Part shown: piece after piece, positions 53,247 through 62,439 of the stretch | How positions within the stretch are numbered: the first letter of the stretch is position 1 | Layout of the letters: every line of letters starts with the position of its first letter | Origin: CALZKI01 sp045124055 | GTDB taxonomy: Bacteria > Bacillota > Clostridia > Lachnospirales > Lachnospiraceae | Length of the DNA: 64,000 nucleotides | Assembly (NCBI GenBank): GCA_045124055.1 | Contig: JBGVKZ010000004.1 | Span: 31,296-95,295, forward strand | Direction of reading: 5' to 3' | Program-made: the position numbers and the translations under genes | Notes under the pieces: model-generated | What the model saw: only the letters and a program-made list of their open reading frames with translations | Databases searched by the model: none | Told to the model about the DNA's origin: nothing

Positions 53247-54301
53247 TTATGTATTGGAAATTATATTCCAATCATAATCATAAACAGTTGTACTACAAAG
53301 TGTTCCATCATCATAATAGTATTTTTCAATAATTGTATCTGCTGTATATTCATAAGTGTAATAATGTCCATTACCATAGGTGAACTTAATCTTCTGCCTA
53401 TTTTCATTATATTCCACAAAATGAATTCTATTACCATCGGCATCCTTATATTCTTCAGATACCAATGTATTATTGGAAGAATAAGTATATTCTACGTTAT
53501 AACCATCCTGATTTATCCACTTAATCCTTCTATCTAATGCATCATACACATTTGTAAACATTAAATTACCATTTGAATCAAAATCCTTTTCTGTATAACT
53601 ACCATCTGTACCATAAGAATATTCCAAATATCCAACATATGTTCCATCTGCTAAATGTCGGTCTGCACGTATCATATCTCCGTTAGCATTATATTCAAAT
53701 GTGACAAATATTAGCAATTCACCTGTTTCCATATCATATATGTAAGCTGATGCAATATTTCCATTGGCATCATAATAATATACAATTCCATCAAATACAG
53801 ATGAATCCTGCGATTCTGCAGGTGTCATCACAGGTTTTAATGCCATAGTTCTATTTTCATAAATACCATATGTAATATAGTGTTTACAAAGAGCTTCGTA
53901 ATCATCATCAAATGCAATTCTTAAATCTGCGTACGAATTCACATAACGGATTGGATCAAAGTTTGTTCCATTGTCTCTGCCTTCTTCAATACCGTATTCA
54001 AAGTAATGATTTACATAGGCATCCCAATCATCACCAAAAGCACCTCTAAATCCGGATTTGACTCACGGTAATAAATGACATCTAATACAGGTGACATACT
54101 TCTACCTTCTTTTAAACCGTATTCTTTGTAATGATTGAATAATTGTTCCTCATCATACTCGAACGCCTCATATAAATCCTCATAAGTATCTGCATAATAT
54201 TTTGCACTAAATACATCTTCTAAATCAGCAGCATAAGCAGAAATTGCATTACCCATAAAAATAGCCACTGAAAGAAGAATCCCGCCAATATATTTTTTCA
54301 T
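53247..54301 (-). pseudogene. Frameshifted secreted repeat protein
   Basis: Two frames that clearly belong to one gene. The first part (54301 to about 54050) starts MKKYIGGILLSVAIFMG with a signal peptide and repeat units of about 40 residues ending in HYKEYGLKEGR. It then runs off frame at 54044-54050, where one A seems lost (GATTTAGAGG instead of GATTTAAGAGG). In the other frame the repeat continues (GAFGDDWDAYVNHYFEYGIEEGR) into the second part, which has tyrosine/Asp/Gly-rich YD-like repeats (YYDANGN, YTYSSNN). The intact protein would be about 350 residues. Function is unknown; the break may be real or a sequencing error. Confidence 0.85.
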
Positions 54302-54355
54302 AAAGTATATCTTCCTCTACTTTTTATAACTAACACCATTATAATATAAACTTAT

Positions 54356-55627
54356 TTAAAAATCCATACTTTTATAAACATCAAAACAATCTAACGTTGC
54401 AAAATAATCCTTTGGCGTCTCAGCACGTCTAATGAGCTGTACACTTCCGTCTTCCTTCAAAAGAAGTTCAGCTGACTTTAATTTACCGTTATAGTTATAG
54501 CCCATCGCATATCCGTGTGCACCAGTATCATGAATGACCAAAATGTCCCCTATATCAATTTTAGGAAGCATTCTGTCTACGGCAAATTTATCATTATTTT
54601 CACATAAGGAACCAGTAACATCATATTTGTGGTCACAAGGCTCATTTTCTTTTCCCATAACCGTAATATGATGATATGAACCATACATAGCTGGACGCAT
54701 TAAGTTTACTGCACACGCATCACAGCCGATGTACTCTTTATATATATGTTTCTGATGAATAGCCGTGGTTACAAGATGTCCGTATGGTCCCATCATAAAG
54801 CGACCCATTTCTGTATAAATTGCTACATCGTCCATACCATTTGGTACCAAAACTTCTTCATAGGCTTTGCGAACACCTTCACCGATTGCATAAATATCAT
54901 TTTTTTCCTGGTCTGGCAAATATGGAATCCCTACACCGCCTGATAAGTTGATAAAGGCAATATGAACACCTACTTCGTCTTTCAGTTTCACCGCCAACTC
55001 AAACAAGATTTTGGCAAGCTTTGGATAGTATTCATTGGTAACTGTATTGCTGGCTAAGAATGAATGAATTCCGAAGTGTTTTACACCTTTTTCTTTTAAA
55101 AGTTTAAAGCCTTCAAACAACTGCTCCGTTGTAAAACCATATTTTGAGTCTCCCGGATTATCCATAATACCATTACTCATCTCAAAAAATCCGCCCGGAT
55201 TAAATCTACAACTAATGGTTTCTGGTAATTTTCCTATGGTTTTTTCTAAAAATTCAATATGTGTAAAATCATCTAAGTTAATAGTTGCCCCAAGTTCATT
55301 GGCATAAACATATTCTCTGGCTGGGGTTGCATTGGAAGAAAACATAATATTTTCTCCTTTGATGCCAAGTGCCTTACTAAGCAAAAGTTCTGTATAGGAA
55401 GAACAGTCACAACCGCAACCATATTCATTCAAAATTTTGATTAAAAATGGGTTTGGATTGGCTTTTACCGCAAAATATTCTCTAAAACCTTTGTTCCAGG
55501 AAAATGCTTCTTTTACTGCTTTTACATTTTCTCTAATTCCTTTTTCATCATAAATATGAAAAGGTGTTGGATAGGTCTTGATAATTTCATCTAATTGTTC
55601 TTTTGTTACAAATGGTACTTTTGACAT
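54356..55627 (-). CDS. lysA: Diaminopimelate decarboxylase
   Basis: PLP enzyme that turns meso-diaminopimelate into lysine. PLP lysine is Lys55 in YFAVKANPNP; the phosphate-binding region is INLSGGVGIPY and CDACAVNLMRPAMYG carries substrate residues from the second half. Length 423 fits a fold-III decarboxylase. Carboxynorspermidine decarboxylase is a relative, but the adjacent diaminopimelate dehydrogenase supports LysA. GGAG precedes the ATG. Confidence 0.9.
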   Translation of the reverse strand: MSKVPFVTKEQLDEIIKTYPTPFHIYDEKGIRENVKAVKEAFSWNKGFREYFAVKANPNPFLIKILNEYGCGCDCSSYTELLLSKALGIKGENIMFSSNATPAREYVYANELGATINLDDFTHIEFLEKTIGKLPETISCRFNPGGFFEMSNGIMDNPGDSKYGFTTEQLFEGFKLLKEKGVKHFGIHSFLASNTVTNEYYPKLAKILFELAVKLKDEVGVHIAFINLSGGVGIPYLPDQEKNDIYAIGEGVRKAYEEVLVPNGMDDVAIYTEMGRFMMGPYGHLVTTAIHQKHIYKEYIGCDACAVNLMRPAMYGSYHHITVMGKENEPCDHKYDVTGSLCENNDKFAVDRMLPKIDIGDILVIHDTGAHGYAMGYNYNGKLKSAELLLKEDGSVQLIRRAETPKDYFATLDCFDVYKSMDF

Positions 55628-55678
55628 TTTACTCTCCTAAATATTTCTCAATAGTTCTTTTTTCCTTCACACAAATTA

Positions 55679-56665
55679 TTATAATAAGTGTGCTCTAATT
55701 TCGTCCGATGAAAGTGGACTCAAATATGCTGGTGCAATATCAAATACTGTTTTACAGCCTTTTACGCCTTCTTCTGAAAGTCTATGAGCTGCTCTCGCGT
55801 AAGCTACGAGAACCGATGCTGTAAATTCAGGGTTGGAATCCAAAGTTAATCGATATTCGATTACGTGTTTGTTTTCATTATTAAAGCCTGTGGAACCTGT
55901 ACGGAATACAAATCCACCATGTGCCATTTTACTATGGTTTTTGTCCAATTCTTCTTTTGAAATAAAGTTTACAGTTGTATCATAATCTGCAAAATAGTTT
56001 GGCATTGTCTTAATTTCATTTTCAATTTTTGCAAGGTCTGCACCTTCTTTTGCTACGACAAAACATTCTCTCTTATGTTTTTGTCTTGTTGTAAGCTCTG
56101 GATTTTCACCATTTCTAACTGCTTCTAACGCACTTTCTACTGGAATGGTGTACTGTTTTGCATCTAATACACCTTCAATTCTTCTGATAGCATCAGAATG
56201 TCCCTGGCTGACACCTTTTCCCCAGAAAGTATAATCCTTTCCTGTTGGCAAAATGCAATTTGCATAAAGTCTGTTAAGAGAGAACATTCCTGGGTCCCAA
56301 CCCACAGAAATAATACCAACTTTTCCACTTTCCTTTGCTGCAGCATCTACATTTGCAAAATGTTCAGGAATTTTTGCGTGTGTATCAAAGCTGTCAATTA
56401 CGTTAAAATATTTTACATATTCTTTGGTCTGCTGTGGCAGGTCTGTTGCACTACCACCGCAAAGAATCATAACATCAATCTTACCTACAAAATCCTGAAT
56501 ATCAGAAACAGAATATACTTTTACTCCTTCTGTTTTAATGCTGACTGTTTCTGGACTTCTTCTTGTGAATACTGCAACTAATTCCATATCATCATTGTGA
56601 CTGATTGCAGCTTCAATTCCTCTGCCTAAGTTTCCATAACCTAAGATACCAATTCTAGTTTTCAT
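55679..56665 (-). CDS. ddh: meso-Diaminopimelate dehydrogenase
   Basis: NADPH-dependent one-step route from tetrahydrodipicolinate to meso-diaminopimelate. The N-terminal dinucleotide motif is GILGYGNLGRG; ILCGGSATDLPQQ, SVGWDPGMFSLNR and WGKGVSQGHSDAIRRI are diagnostic. The ATG at 56665 has GGAG at six bases and overlaps the end of the regulator gene by 11 bases. With lysA it forms the end of lysine synthesis and supplies peptidoglycan diaminopimelate. Confidence 0.96.
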   Translation of the reverse strand: MKTRIGILGYGNLGRGIEAAISHNDDMELVAVFTRRSPETVSIKTEGVKVYSVSDIQDFVGKIDVMILCGGSATDLPQQTKEYVKYFNVIDSFDTHAKIPEHFANVDAAAKESGKVGIISVGWDPGMFSLNRLYANCILPTGKDYTFWGKGVSQGHSDAIRRIEGVLDAKQYTIPVESALEAVRNGENPELTTRQKHKRECFVVAKEGADLAKIENEIKTMPNYFADYDTTVNFISKEELDKNHSKMAHGGFVFRTGSTGFNNENKHVIEYRLTLDSNPEFTASVLVAYARAAHRLSEEGVKGCKTVFDIAPAYLSPLSSDEIRAHLL

Positions 56666-57371
56666 CATTTTCTCCACTCCTTAATCTAATTAACTCTATT
56701 TCATTTCGCATTGCATCTTTAAAAAGGCTTACGAAATTTTTTTGCCCACTATATAAACAAGTATCATCTCTACTCTCTCCAAAATCTCCAGTCAACACGT
56801 ATTTACTATCAACAATCAATCGTATCTGATTTTTTATGAGGCTATCGCTTAAATAAATATTACACTCCTCAAAATCAAGTTGCTTGTCAGTGATAATAAC
56901 TACCTTTTTTCCATCCTGAATCAGTTGAATGAGTCTTTGTTTAAATAGAAAAATCTTACTTTCCGGTATGCTGATATAGACTCTTTTCTCTACGTGTTCC
57001 AGCATATTGGCTATTTTATCCTGAATATTCTGACAACCCCAGATAGTTACATAGCCTTCTGATTCTTCTTTTCCTTTTAAGTTTTCTTCTAAATCCTTCT
57101 GGTCCTTTTGCAGATTCCTGATTTTGTTACCACAAAACTCGTCCACACTTACAGCCCTGTATTTGCTTGTTGTCCCAGTTTGCAAATAGGCTGCTCCTTT
57201 ATCCACCATAGAAGCTAGCGAGTTGTACGCATTCGATCTAGAAATCCCCAGTTCTTTTGCAACTTCATAGCCAGTTGCTTCTCCAAAAATAACAAGTTGA
57301 TGATAAATAAGTGCTTCCTGCCTTGTAAGACCAAAATTCATTATTTTTTCAATTAATTCACTCTGCTGCAC
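56655..57371 (-). CDS. TrmB-like transcriptional regulator
   Basis: A 238-residue protein with an N-terminal winged helix (LTRQEALIYHQLVIFGEATGYEVAKELGISRSNAYNSLASMV) and a C-terminal phospholipase-D-like region (about 125-230: KRVYISIPESKIFLFKQRL). This is the TrmB family layout. It starts with GTG, with AGAGG eight bases upstream. As the first gene before ddh and lysA it probably regulates diaminopimelate or lysine synthesis, but the ligand is unknown. A long inverted repeat covers its promoter. Confidence 0.88.
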   Translation of the reverse strand: MQQSELIEKIMNFGLTRQEALIYHQLVIFGEATGYEVAKELGISRSNAYNSLASMVDKGAAYLQTGTTSKYRAVSVDEFCGNKIRNLQKDQKDLEENLKGKEESEGYVTIWGCQNIQDKIANMLEHVEKRVYISIPESKIFLFKQRLIQLIQDGKKVVIITDKQLDFEECNIYLSDSLIKNQIRLIVDSKYVLTGDFGESRDDTCLYSGQKNFVSLFKDAMRNEIELIRLRSGENDEN

Positions 57372-57417
57372 TTTTTTTCCTCTTTTCCCGAGTGTACCAA
57401 AGTATATATAACTATAT

Positions 57418-57458
57418 AAAAAGAGTTATAGTAGTTCTTTTCGGTACTACTATAACTC
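57418..57458 (-). terminator. Terminator of ung operon, overlapping the regulator promoter
   Basis: GAGTTATAGTAGT on the minus strand (57446-57458) pairs perfectly over 13 bases with 57423-57435 across a ten-base loop and is followed by five T residues. The upstream arm contains the -10 box of the next promoter. Confidence 0.8.
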
Positions 57459-57477
57459 ATGTTTGTTACTATGTCAA
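57449..57477 (-). promoter_or_regulatory. Promoter of TrmB-like-ddh-lysA operon
   Basis: On the minus strand TTGACA (57472-57477), a 17-base spacer and TATAGT (57449-57454). The -10 lies in the first arm of the 13-base inverted repeat, which may also be an operator. Confidence 0.8.
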
Positions 57478-57484
57478 TACACAT

Positions 57485-58174
57485 TTACGACTCATAATCG
57501 ATATTTTCAATTTGCCAATCAATCGGTTTTTCGCCGTTTGCTACTAAAAACTCATTGGCTCTGCTAAAGTGCTTACAACCAAAAAATCCTCTATATGCCG
57601 ACAATGGACTTGGGTGTGGTGCAGTCAAAATCAAATGCTTTTTATTGTTCAACATCGGTATTTTTGACTGGGCAGGTTTTCCCCATAAAAAATATACGAT
57701 TGGTCTATCTTCTTTATTTAATACTTCGATAACCGCATCGGTAAATTTTTCCCAACCTTTTCCCTGATGCGAATTTGCCTGATGTGCACGAACAGTTAAA
57801 ACGGTATTTAGTAATAAGACTCCCTGGTCTGCCCATTTTTTCAGATACCCATTATTTGGAATATAGCAACCTAAATCATCCTTTAGTTCTTTATAGATAT
57901 TCTGTAAAGACGGTGGAATTTCTCTCTGGCTTGGTAAAACAGAAAAACTTAGGCCGTGAGCCTGATTTACATTATGATAAGGGTCCTGTCCCAAAAGTAA
58001 AACCTTAACATCTGACAAATTGGTATAATGGAAGGCATTAAAAATATCATCTGCCTTCGGGAAAATCACTCTTTCACTATATTCTTTTTTGACGAAACTA
58101 TATAATTCTCTATAATATGGTTTTTGAAATTCAGGCGATATTGCCTCTAACCAATCATTTGATATTGCTGCCAT
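57485..58174 (-). CDS. ung: Uracil-DNA glycosylase
   Basis: Removes uracil from DNA. The catalytic motif GQDPYH is at residues 62-67 (Asp64), with HPSPLSAYRGFFG near 186 carrying the second catalytic His. Length 229 matches family 1. It lies eight bases after hisF and ends at the hairpin terminator. Confidence 0.97.
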   Translation of the reverse strand: MAAISNDWLEAISPEFQKPYYRELYSFVKKEYSERVIFPKADDIFNAFHYTNLSDVKVLLLGQDPYHNVNQAHGLSFSVLPSQREIPPSLQNIYKELKDDLGCYIPNNGYLKKWADQGVLLLNTVLTVRAHQANSHQGKGWEKFTDAVIEVLNKEDRPIVYFLWGKPAQSKIPMLNNKKHLILTAPHPSPLSAYRGFFGCKHFSRANEFLVANGEKPIDWQIENIDYES

Positions 58175-58182
58175 TTTCTTTC

Positions 58183-58944
58183 CTACAATCTCACCGGTAC
58201 ATTTTTCTCTTTAAGGTATTGTTTTACTTCATTAATTTCTAACTCTTTAAAGTGGAATAGGGATGCTGCCAGTGCTGCGTCTGCCTTTCCAACTGTTAAA
58301 GCATCATAAAAGTGTTCCATTTTGCCTGCTCCACCTGATGCAATTACCGGAATAGAAACATTCTCTGAAATAATTTTTGTCAGTTCTATGTCATAACCTG
58401 CTTTTGTACCATCGCAATCCATACTGGTTAGAAGAATTTCACCTGCACCAAGTTCATTCACTTTCATAGCCCATTCCACAGCATCAATGCCCATATCAAT
58501 TCTTCCGCCGTTTTTATAAATATTCCAACCGCTTCCATCAGGTCTTCTTTTTGCATCAATGGCAACTACAACACACTGACTACCAAATTTGTCTGCTGCT
58601 TCACGAATCAGATTGGGATTCATAATGGCCGCTGAATTGACCGAAATTTTGTCTGCTCCTTCCCGTAAAATAGCTTTAAAATCATCAATGGTTCTTATAC
58701 CACCACCAACTGTAAATGGTATAAATACTTTTTCCGCTACTTTTCTGACCATATCTACCACAGTATTTCTTGCATCAGAAGATGCTGTAATATCCAAAAA
58801 AACAAGTTCGTCCGCACCAGCTTTATCATAGGCTGCGGCAATTTCCACAGGGTCTCCTGCATCTGTTAGATTTACGAAATTAACACCTTTTACCACACGT
58901 CCTGCATTAACATCAAGACAAGGAATAATTCTTTTTGTATGCAT
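58183..58944 (-). CDS. hisF: Imidazole glycerol phosphate synthase subunit HisF
   Basis: Cyclase subunit of histidine synthesis. The (beta/alpha)8 barrel starts RIIPCLDVNAGRVVKGV with catalytic Asp11; the opposite Asp is in LLTSMDCDGTKAGYD. Length 253 is standard. It works with HisH, three bases upstream. The rest of the his pathway is not in the window. Confidence 0.97.
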   Translation of the reverse strand: MHTKRIIPCLDVNAGRVVKGVNFVNLTDAGDPVEIAAAYDKAGADELVFLDITASSDARNTVVDMVRKVAEKVFIPFTVGGGIRTIDDFKAILREGADKISVNSAAIMNPNLIREAADKFGSQCVVVAIDAKRRPDGSGWNIYKNGGRIDMGIDAVEWAMKVNELGAGEILLTSMDCDGTKAGYDIELTKIISENVSIPVIASGGAGKMEHFYDALTVGKADAALAASLFHFKELEINEVKQYLKEKNVPVRL

Positions 58945-58947
58945 TGT

Positions 58948-59556
58948 TTAATCTTCCTTATATTCCACAAAATTTTTCAGTATATGGAGTCCTACCCCAG
59001 AGCTTTTTTCCGGATGAAACTGGCACGCAAACACATTATCTTTTTCAACTGCAGCGTGTACCGTTACACCATATTCTGTGGTCGCAACCACAATATCTTC
59101 CTCAGCTTTTAAATAGTAGGAATGCACAAAATACACGTATTCTCCACTATTGATGTCTTTAAAAAGTACACTTTCTTTTGGAAATTCCAGTGAGTTCCAA
59201 CCAATTTGCGGTACTTTCAATTCACTTTGTGGAAATCTTACAATTTTTCCTTTTAGAATTCCAAGCCCTTTTACGCCTTTACTTTCTTCACTTTCTTCAA
59301 ACAAAAGTTGTAAGCCTAAGCAAATTCCCAAAAACGGCTTTTTCATTTCAACTAATTCGTGTATAACTTCTACAAGTCCATATGTATGCAGTTTTTCCAT
59401 CGCATCACCAAAAGCTCCTACCCCTGGCAAAATGATTTTATCGGCTTTTAACAAGGTTTCTCTGTCTTTGGTAATAATCACTTCTTGATTTAAAGCCTGT
59501 AAAGCCTTTTCTACACTTTTTACATTTCCTGCATCATAATCAATTATTGCTATCAT
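58948..59556 (-). CDS. hisH: Imidazole glycerol phosphate synthase subunit HisH
   Basis: Glutamine amidotransferase subunit that feeds ammonia to HisF. The nucleophile Cys is in FLGICLGLQLLFE and the His-x-Glu pair in CQFHPEKSS. The ATG at 59556 follows GGAAGG at eight bases and gives 202 residues; a longer frame to 59646 overlaps the upstream gene and is not used. Confidence 0.96.
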   Translation of the reverse strand: MIAIIDYDAGNVKSVEKALQALNQEVIITKDRETLLKADKIILPGVGAFGDAMEKLHTYGLVEVIHELVEMKKPFLGICLGLQLLFEESEESKGVKGLGILKGKIVRFPQSELKVPQIGWNSLEFPKESVLFKDINSGEYVYFVHSYYLKAEEDIVVATTEYGVTVHAAVEKDNVFACQFHPEKSSGVGLHILKNFVEYKED

Positions 59557-59557
59557 C

Positions 59558-61579
59558 TTATTGACCTTCCAAAAAATCTTCTTCCTCTGGCAATACATCT
59601 TCCATAGGCATTTGGGGTTCTTCTTCAATACTCCAATTTTTTCCATCTAAAATGTATTGCAATCTTAAGGTATATTCTGCATCATCCAGGCACGCATTGA
59701 TTTCATTAACTGTCTGTACATCTACGCCATATTTTCCACTCAAAATAATCATAATCTCTTCATAAATGACATCAATTTCATCATCAATAGATAAGGCAGT
59801 GGCATATGTATGACATTCATTATATAATTTTACGCCTTCCACTAACGCATTCAATGCCTCAAGTTCTTTTCCCATTTCTACATAGTTATTATAGGAATCC
59901 AGTTTTCTTTGCATTTTCAAAATACAAGTCACTTTTTCTAAAAGTATGGTATCACTATCGTTTAACTCTTTTCCTGCTAAGGTTTCATATGCTTTATAAT
60001 ACTCTTTATTATAGTATGCTTTTCTTGCACTTGCTTTGTCGATTGCATCTGGAACAAAATTATAAATAACTAAAATAACTCCTAAAATACTCATAGCAAA
60101 CAAGAATGCTGTCATAGCCCGCTTGGTTGAAATAGATGGTTGAGCTTTTAAAAATGCCTTATCTGCTTCTGCTTTTTCTTCTTTTGCTTTTTTCTTTGCT
60201 GCCTGCTTTTCTGCCTTTGCTTTTTTCTTTTCTAATTTTGCCTGCTCCTTTAAATCAACAACTTCTTCGCCTTCATCATCGCCTTTGTCACTGACTTTTT
60301 TATTTTTAGCATTCTTTTCTTTTTTCTTCTTTGGAGCTGCACCACTACCATTCATAAGCTCTTCAAGTATATCTCCATTGGAGTCATCTACATCGATAGA
60401 AATGACCCCGTCAGCATCTGGAATAGGCATTTTGGAATCATCTAAATCTTCATCTTCTTCAAAAAGAGCGTCTGTGATTTTTTTCCAGAGAGTACCTTTT
60501 TCCTTTGGCTCTTTTGGTAGCTTTTCTTTCTTTTTCTTTTCCTTTTTCTTCTTTGGCTTTTCTTCTATTGAATTTCCAAATGGATCATTTCCATTAAAAT
60601 CAGAATCCGATTGTAACAATTCATTCAATAATTCATTGCCACCGATATCATTTTCTGTATCCAACAAATTACGCAGGTTCGAATCTACTTCTTCATTACT
60701 GTCTGCCTTTTTGAGTAATTCGTTAATTTCTGCTAATTCATCGTCATTATTCATCATTCCGCCCAATAAATCTGCCACATCTGCACTGGTATTATGTTCT
60801 GGGTCAAAATCATCGGCAAAATTCAATCCACCAAATAAGTCATTCAGATTCATTTCTGGTTCTGCATCTACAACCTGACTTGAAGCAGCACTCAGTAAAT
60901 CATCAATCTGTTCTTCGGACATATTATCAATGCCCATATCCTTTAAGATGTCCTGCTCCTCTAAGGTTTCACCAGAATCCTCGTTTAAAACATCACTATC
61001 CGCATTTTCAGTATTTTCCGCCTGTATATTAGAAAACTCATCATTTTGATTCATCATTGCAAAAAGGTCTGCAATGGATTCTTCTGACATATTTCCGCCA
61101 AAATCTATATTGTTATTGTTATCTTTTTCTTCGCTTATTGACACTTCCTCTGAAGGCATATCAAAATCTGTATCCAGATTTAACCCACCAATCAAATCTG
61201 CAATTTCTGTTTCATTGCTAAAATCATCATTAGAAAAAGAAGGCTCTTCCATCATACTTTCTTTCTCATCAAAATCTGCCTTAGAAGGAATCTCTGCATA
61301 AATTTCTTGGGATTCTTCTGCTTCTTTTTCCATTTTTGCCACTGTTTCTGCGGTCTTTTCGAGTTCTTCTACTTCTTCCGTTTCTTCCGTTTCATTTTTA
61401 TGAATGATTTCTTCTGTTTTGAACTCCGCCAGTCCATCGCTATACATTCCAACAAGAGTGGCAAGTAATTCGTCATCACTCATATCTTCACTATATACAT
61501 TCTGATTTGCTGTTGCAGGATTTTTTTCATCTGCCACAGATTGTAACAACTGGTCTAAATATTCTTCGTTTGTTCCCAT
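59558..61579 (-). CDS. Large acidic membrane-anchored hypothetical protein
   Basis: Not recognised. The 673-residue protein has a long acidic, disordered-looking N-terminal region (residues 1-340) with repeated short Asp/Glu/Asn motifs (MSDDELLATL, MSEESIADLFAMM, NMSEEQIDDLLSAA), then Lys-rich stretches, one membrane segment near 488-512 (FLFAMSILGVILVIYNF), and a C-terminal domain with TPR-like helices (ARKAYYNKEYYKAYETLAG). The architecture suggests a cytoplasmic tail with many short binding motifs and an outside helical domain. GGAAGG precedes the ATG. It is followed two bases later by hisH. Confidence 0.8.
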   Translation of the reverse strand: MGTNEEYLDQLLQSVADEKNPATANQNVYSEDMSDDELLATLVGMYSDGLAEFKTEEIIHKNETEETEEVEELEKTAETVAKMEKEAEESQEIYAEIPSKADFDEKESMMEEPSFSNDDFSNETEIADLIGGLNLDTDFDMPSEEVSISEEKDNNNNIDFGGNMSEESIADLFAMMNQNDEFSNIQAENTENADSDVLNEDSGETLEEQDILKDMGIDNMSEEQIDDLLSAASSQVVDAEPEMNLNDLFGGLNFADDFDPEHNTSADVADLLGGMMNNDDELAEINELLKKADSNEEVDSNLRNLLDTENDIGGNELLNELLQSDSDFNGNDPFGNSIEEKPKKKKEKKKKEKLPKEPKEKGTLWKKITDALFEEDEDLDDSKMPIPDADGVISIDVDDSNGDILEELMNGSGAAPKKKKEKNAKNKKVSDKGDDEGEEVVDLKEQAKLEKKKAKAEKQAAKKKAKEEKAEADKAFLKAQPSISTKRAMTAFLFAMSILGVILVIYNFVPDAIDKASARKAYYNKEYYKAYETLAGKELNDSDTILLEKVTCILKMQRKLDSYNNYVEMGKELEALNALVEGVKLYNECHTYATALSIDDEIDVIYEEIMIILSGKYGVDVQTVNEINACLDDAEYTLRLQYILDGKNWSIEEEPQMPMEDVLPEEEDFLEGQ

Positions 61580-61615
61580 ACGTCATACCTTCCATACAGA
61601 TAAGTTATCTATAAA

Positions 61616-61644
61616 ATTTTACCATATTTCTTACCTTAGGACAA
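61616..61644 (-). promoter_or_regulatory. Promoter of the acidic protein-hisH-hisF-ung operon
   Basis: On the minus strand TTGTCC (61639-61644), a 17-base spacer and TAAAAT (61616-61621) with an extended TGG just before it, 37 bases upstream of the gene. Confidence 0.6.
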
Positions 61645-61649
61645 ATCCT

Positions 61650-62411
61650 TTATATAATATTCATCGGATTTTCGGCTATGGATTTGGCTCTTTCTCCAAT
61701 TCCTTCTGATAATTGATATAGTTTTTCATGAATTCGATACATATATGCTTTATTATTATAGGTTACAATTTTTTCATTTGGCCATCTAATAACTGTCGGA
61801 TAAGCTAGTCCTACTCCTAATTCTAAAATACATAAATTTCTGTTAACAGTCCCTTGTAACCACTTTGTATATCGATTCCATTTTTCCAAATATCCATTTT
61901 CGTTATAATATTCATAAGAAACTATATTCGGTGTTAATGGCTTATGACAAGTCTTACATATAGCCATTTTCATTTTCTCAACGCTTTTATTATTCAAAAT
62001 ATCTTCATTTACACAAACACTGTCTTCATCCCAAAGAGTTATTTCTTCTTTACACTCTGCACACACAAATTGATGTATGCTTCCACAAGGAGCAACAATT
62101 CTATCTTTATCCAGATTAGAACGATAAATTGCATCATCAACATTTGTCGTAAGAATATAATAATTTTTCTCTTTTATTAATTCGTTTAATCTATTATAAA
62201 AATCAACATATGGCTGACAATTTTCTTTTATGAAAATCTGTTGCAAGTATGGATAAATTAAATCTTCTTTGCTTTGCTCTAATTTTTCACTATACTTTGC
62301 ATCATCTTCCATTTTCCTGGTAGGCACAGCTACCTGTTCTCCTATTCCAATAAGAACAAGGTCTGCCTGTTCAATTTTCCCTTTTATTTCATTCAAAACA
62401 CTCTGATTCAT
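61650..62411 (-). CDS. Divergent Sir2-fold protein
   Basis: A 253-residue protein that looks like a sirtuin with changed active-site residues. The TTNVDD segment (residues 88-93) corresponds to the NxD motif, GS at 110-111 follows the position of the catalytic His, and a zinc ribbon CAEC (117, 120) and CKTC (152, 155) is intact. ELGVGLAYP (197-205) matches the second nucleotide-binding motif. The usual GAGxS at the N-terminus reads GIGEQVAVP and the catalytic His position holds Cys109 (APCGS). It may bind NAD-like ligands without deacetylation. GAGG precedes the ATG; it may be read through from cheV. Confidence 0.75.
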   Translation of the reverse strand: MNQSVLNEIKGKIEQADLVLIGIGEQVAVPTRKMEDDAKYSEKLEQSKEDLIYPYLQQIFIKENCQPYVDFYNRLNELIKEKNYYILTTNVDDAIYRSNLDKDRIVAPCGSIHQFVCAECKEEITLWDEDSVCVNEDILNNKSVEKMKMAICKTCHKPLTPNIVSYEYYNENGYLEKWNRYTKWLQGTVNRNLCILELGVGLAYPTVIRWPNEKIVTYNNKAYMYRIHEKLYQLSEGIGERAKSIAENPMNII

Positions 62412-62439
62412 CTTTTACCTCAAAAAAACAACAAACTTT

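Noticed and set aside
60285..60878. Long plus-strand frame opposite the acidic protein
   Set aside because: Ser/Phe-rich low-complexity product expected from the antisense of Asp/Glu/Lys codons; no start signals.
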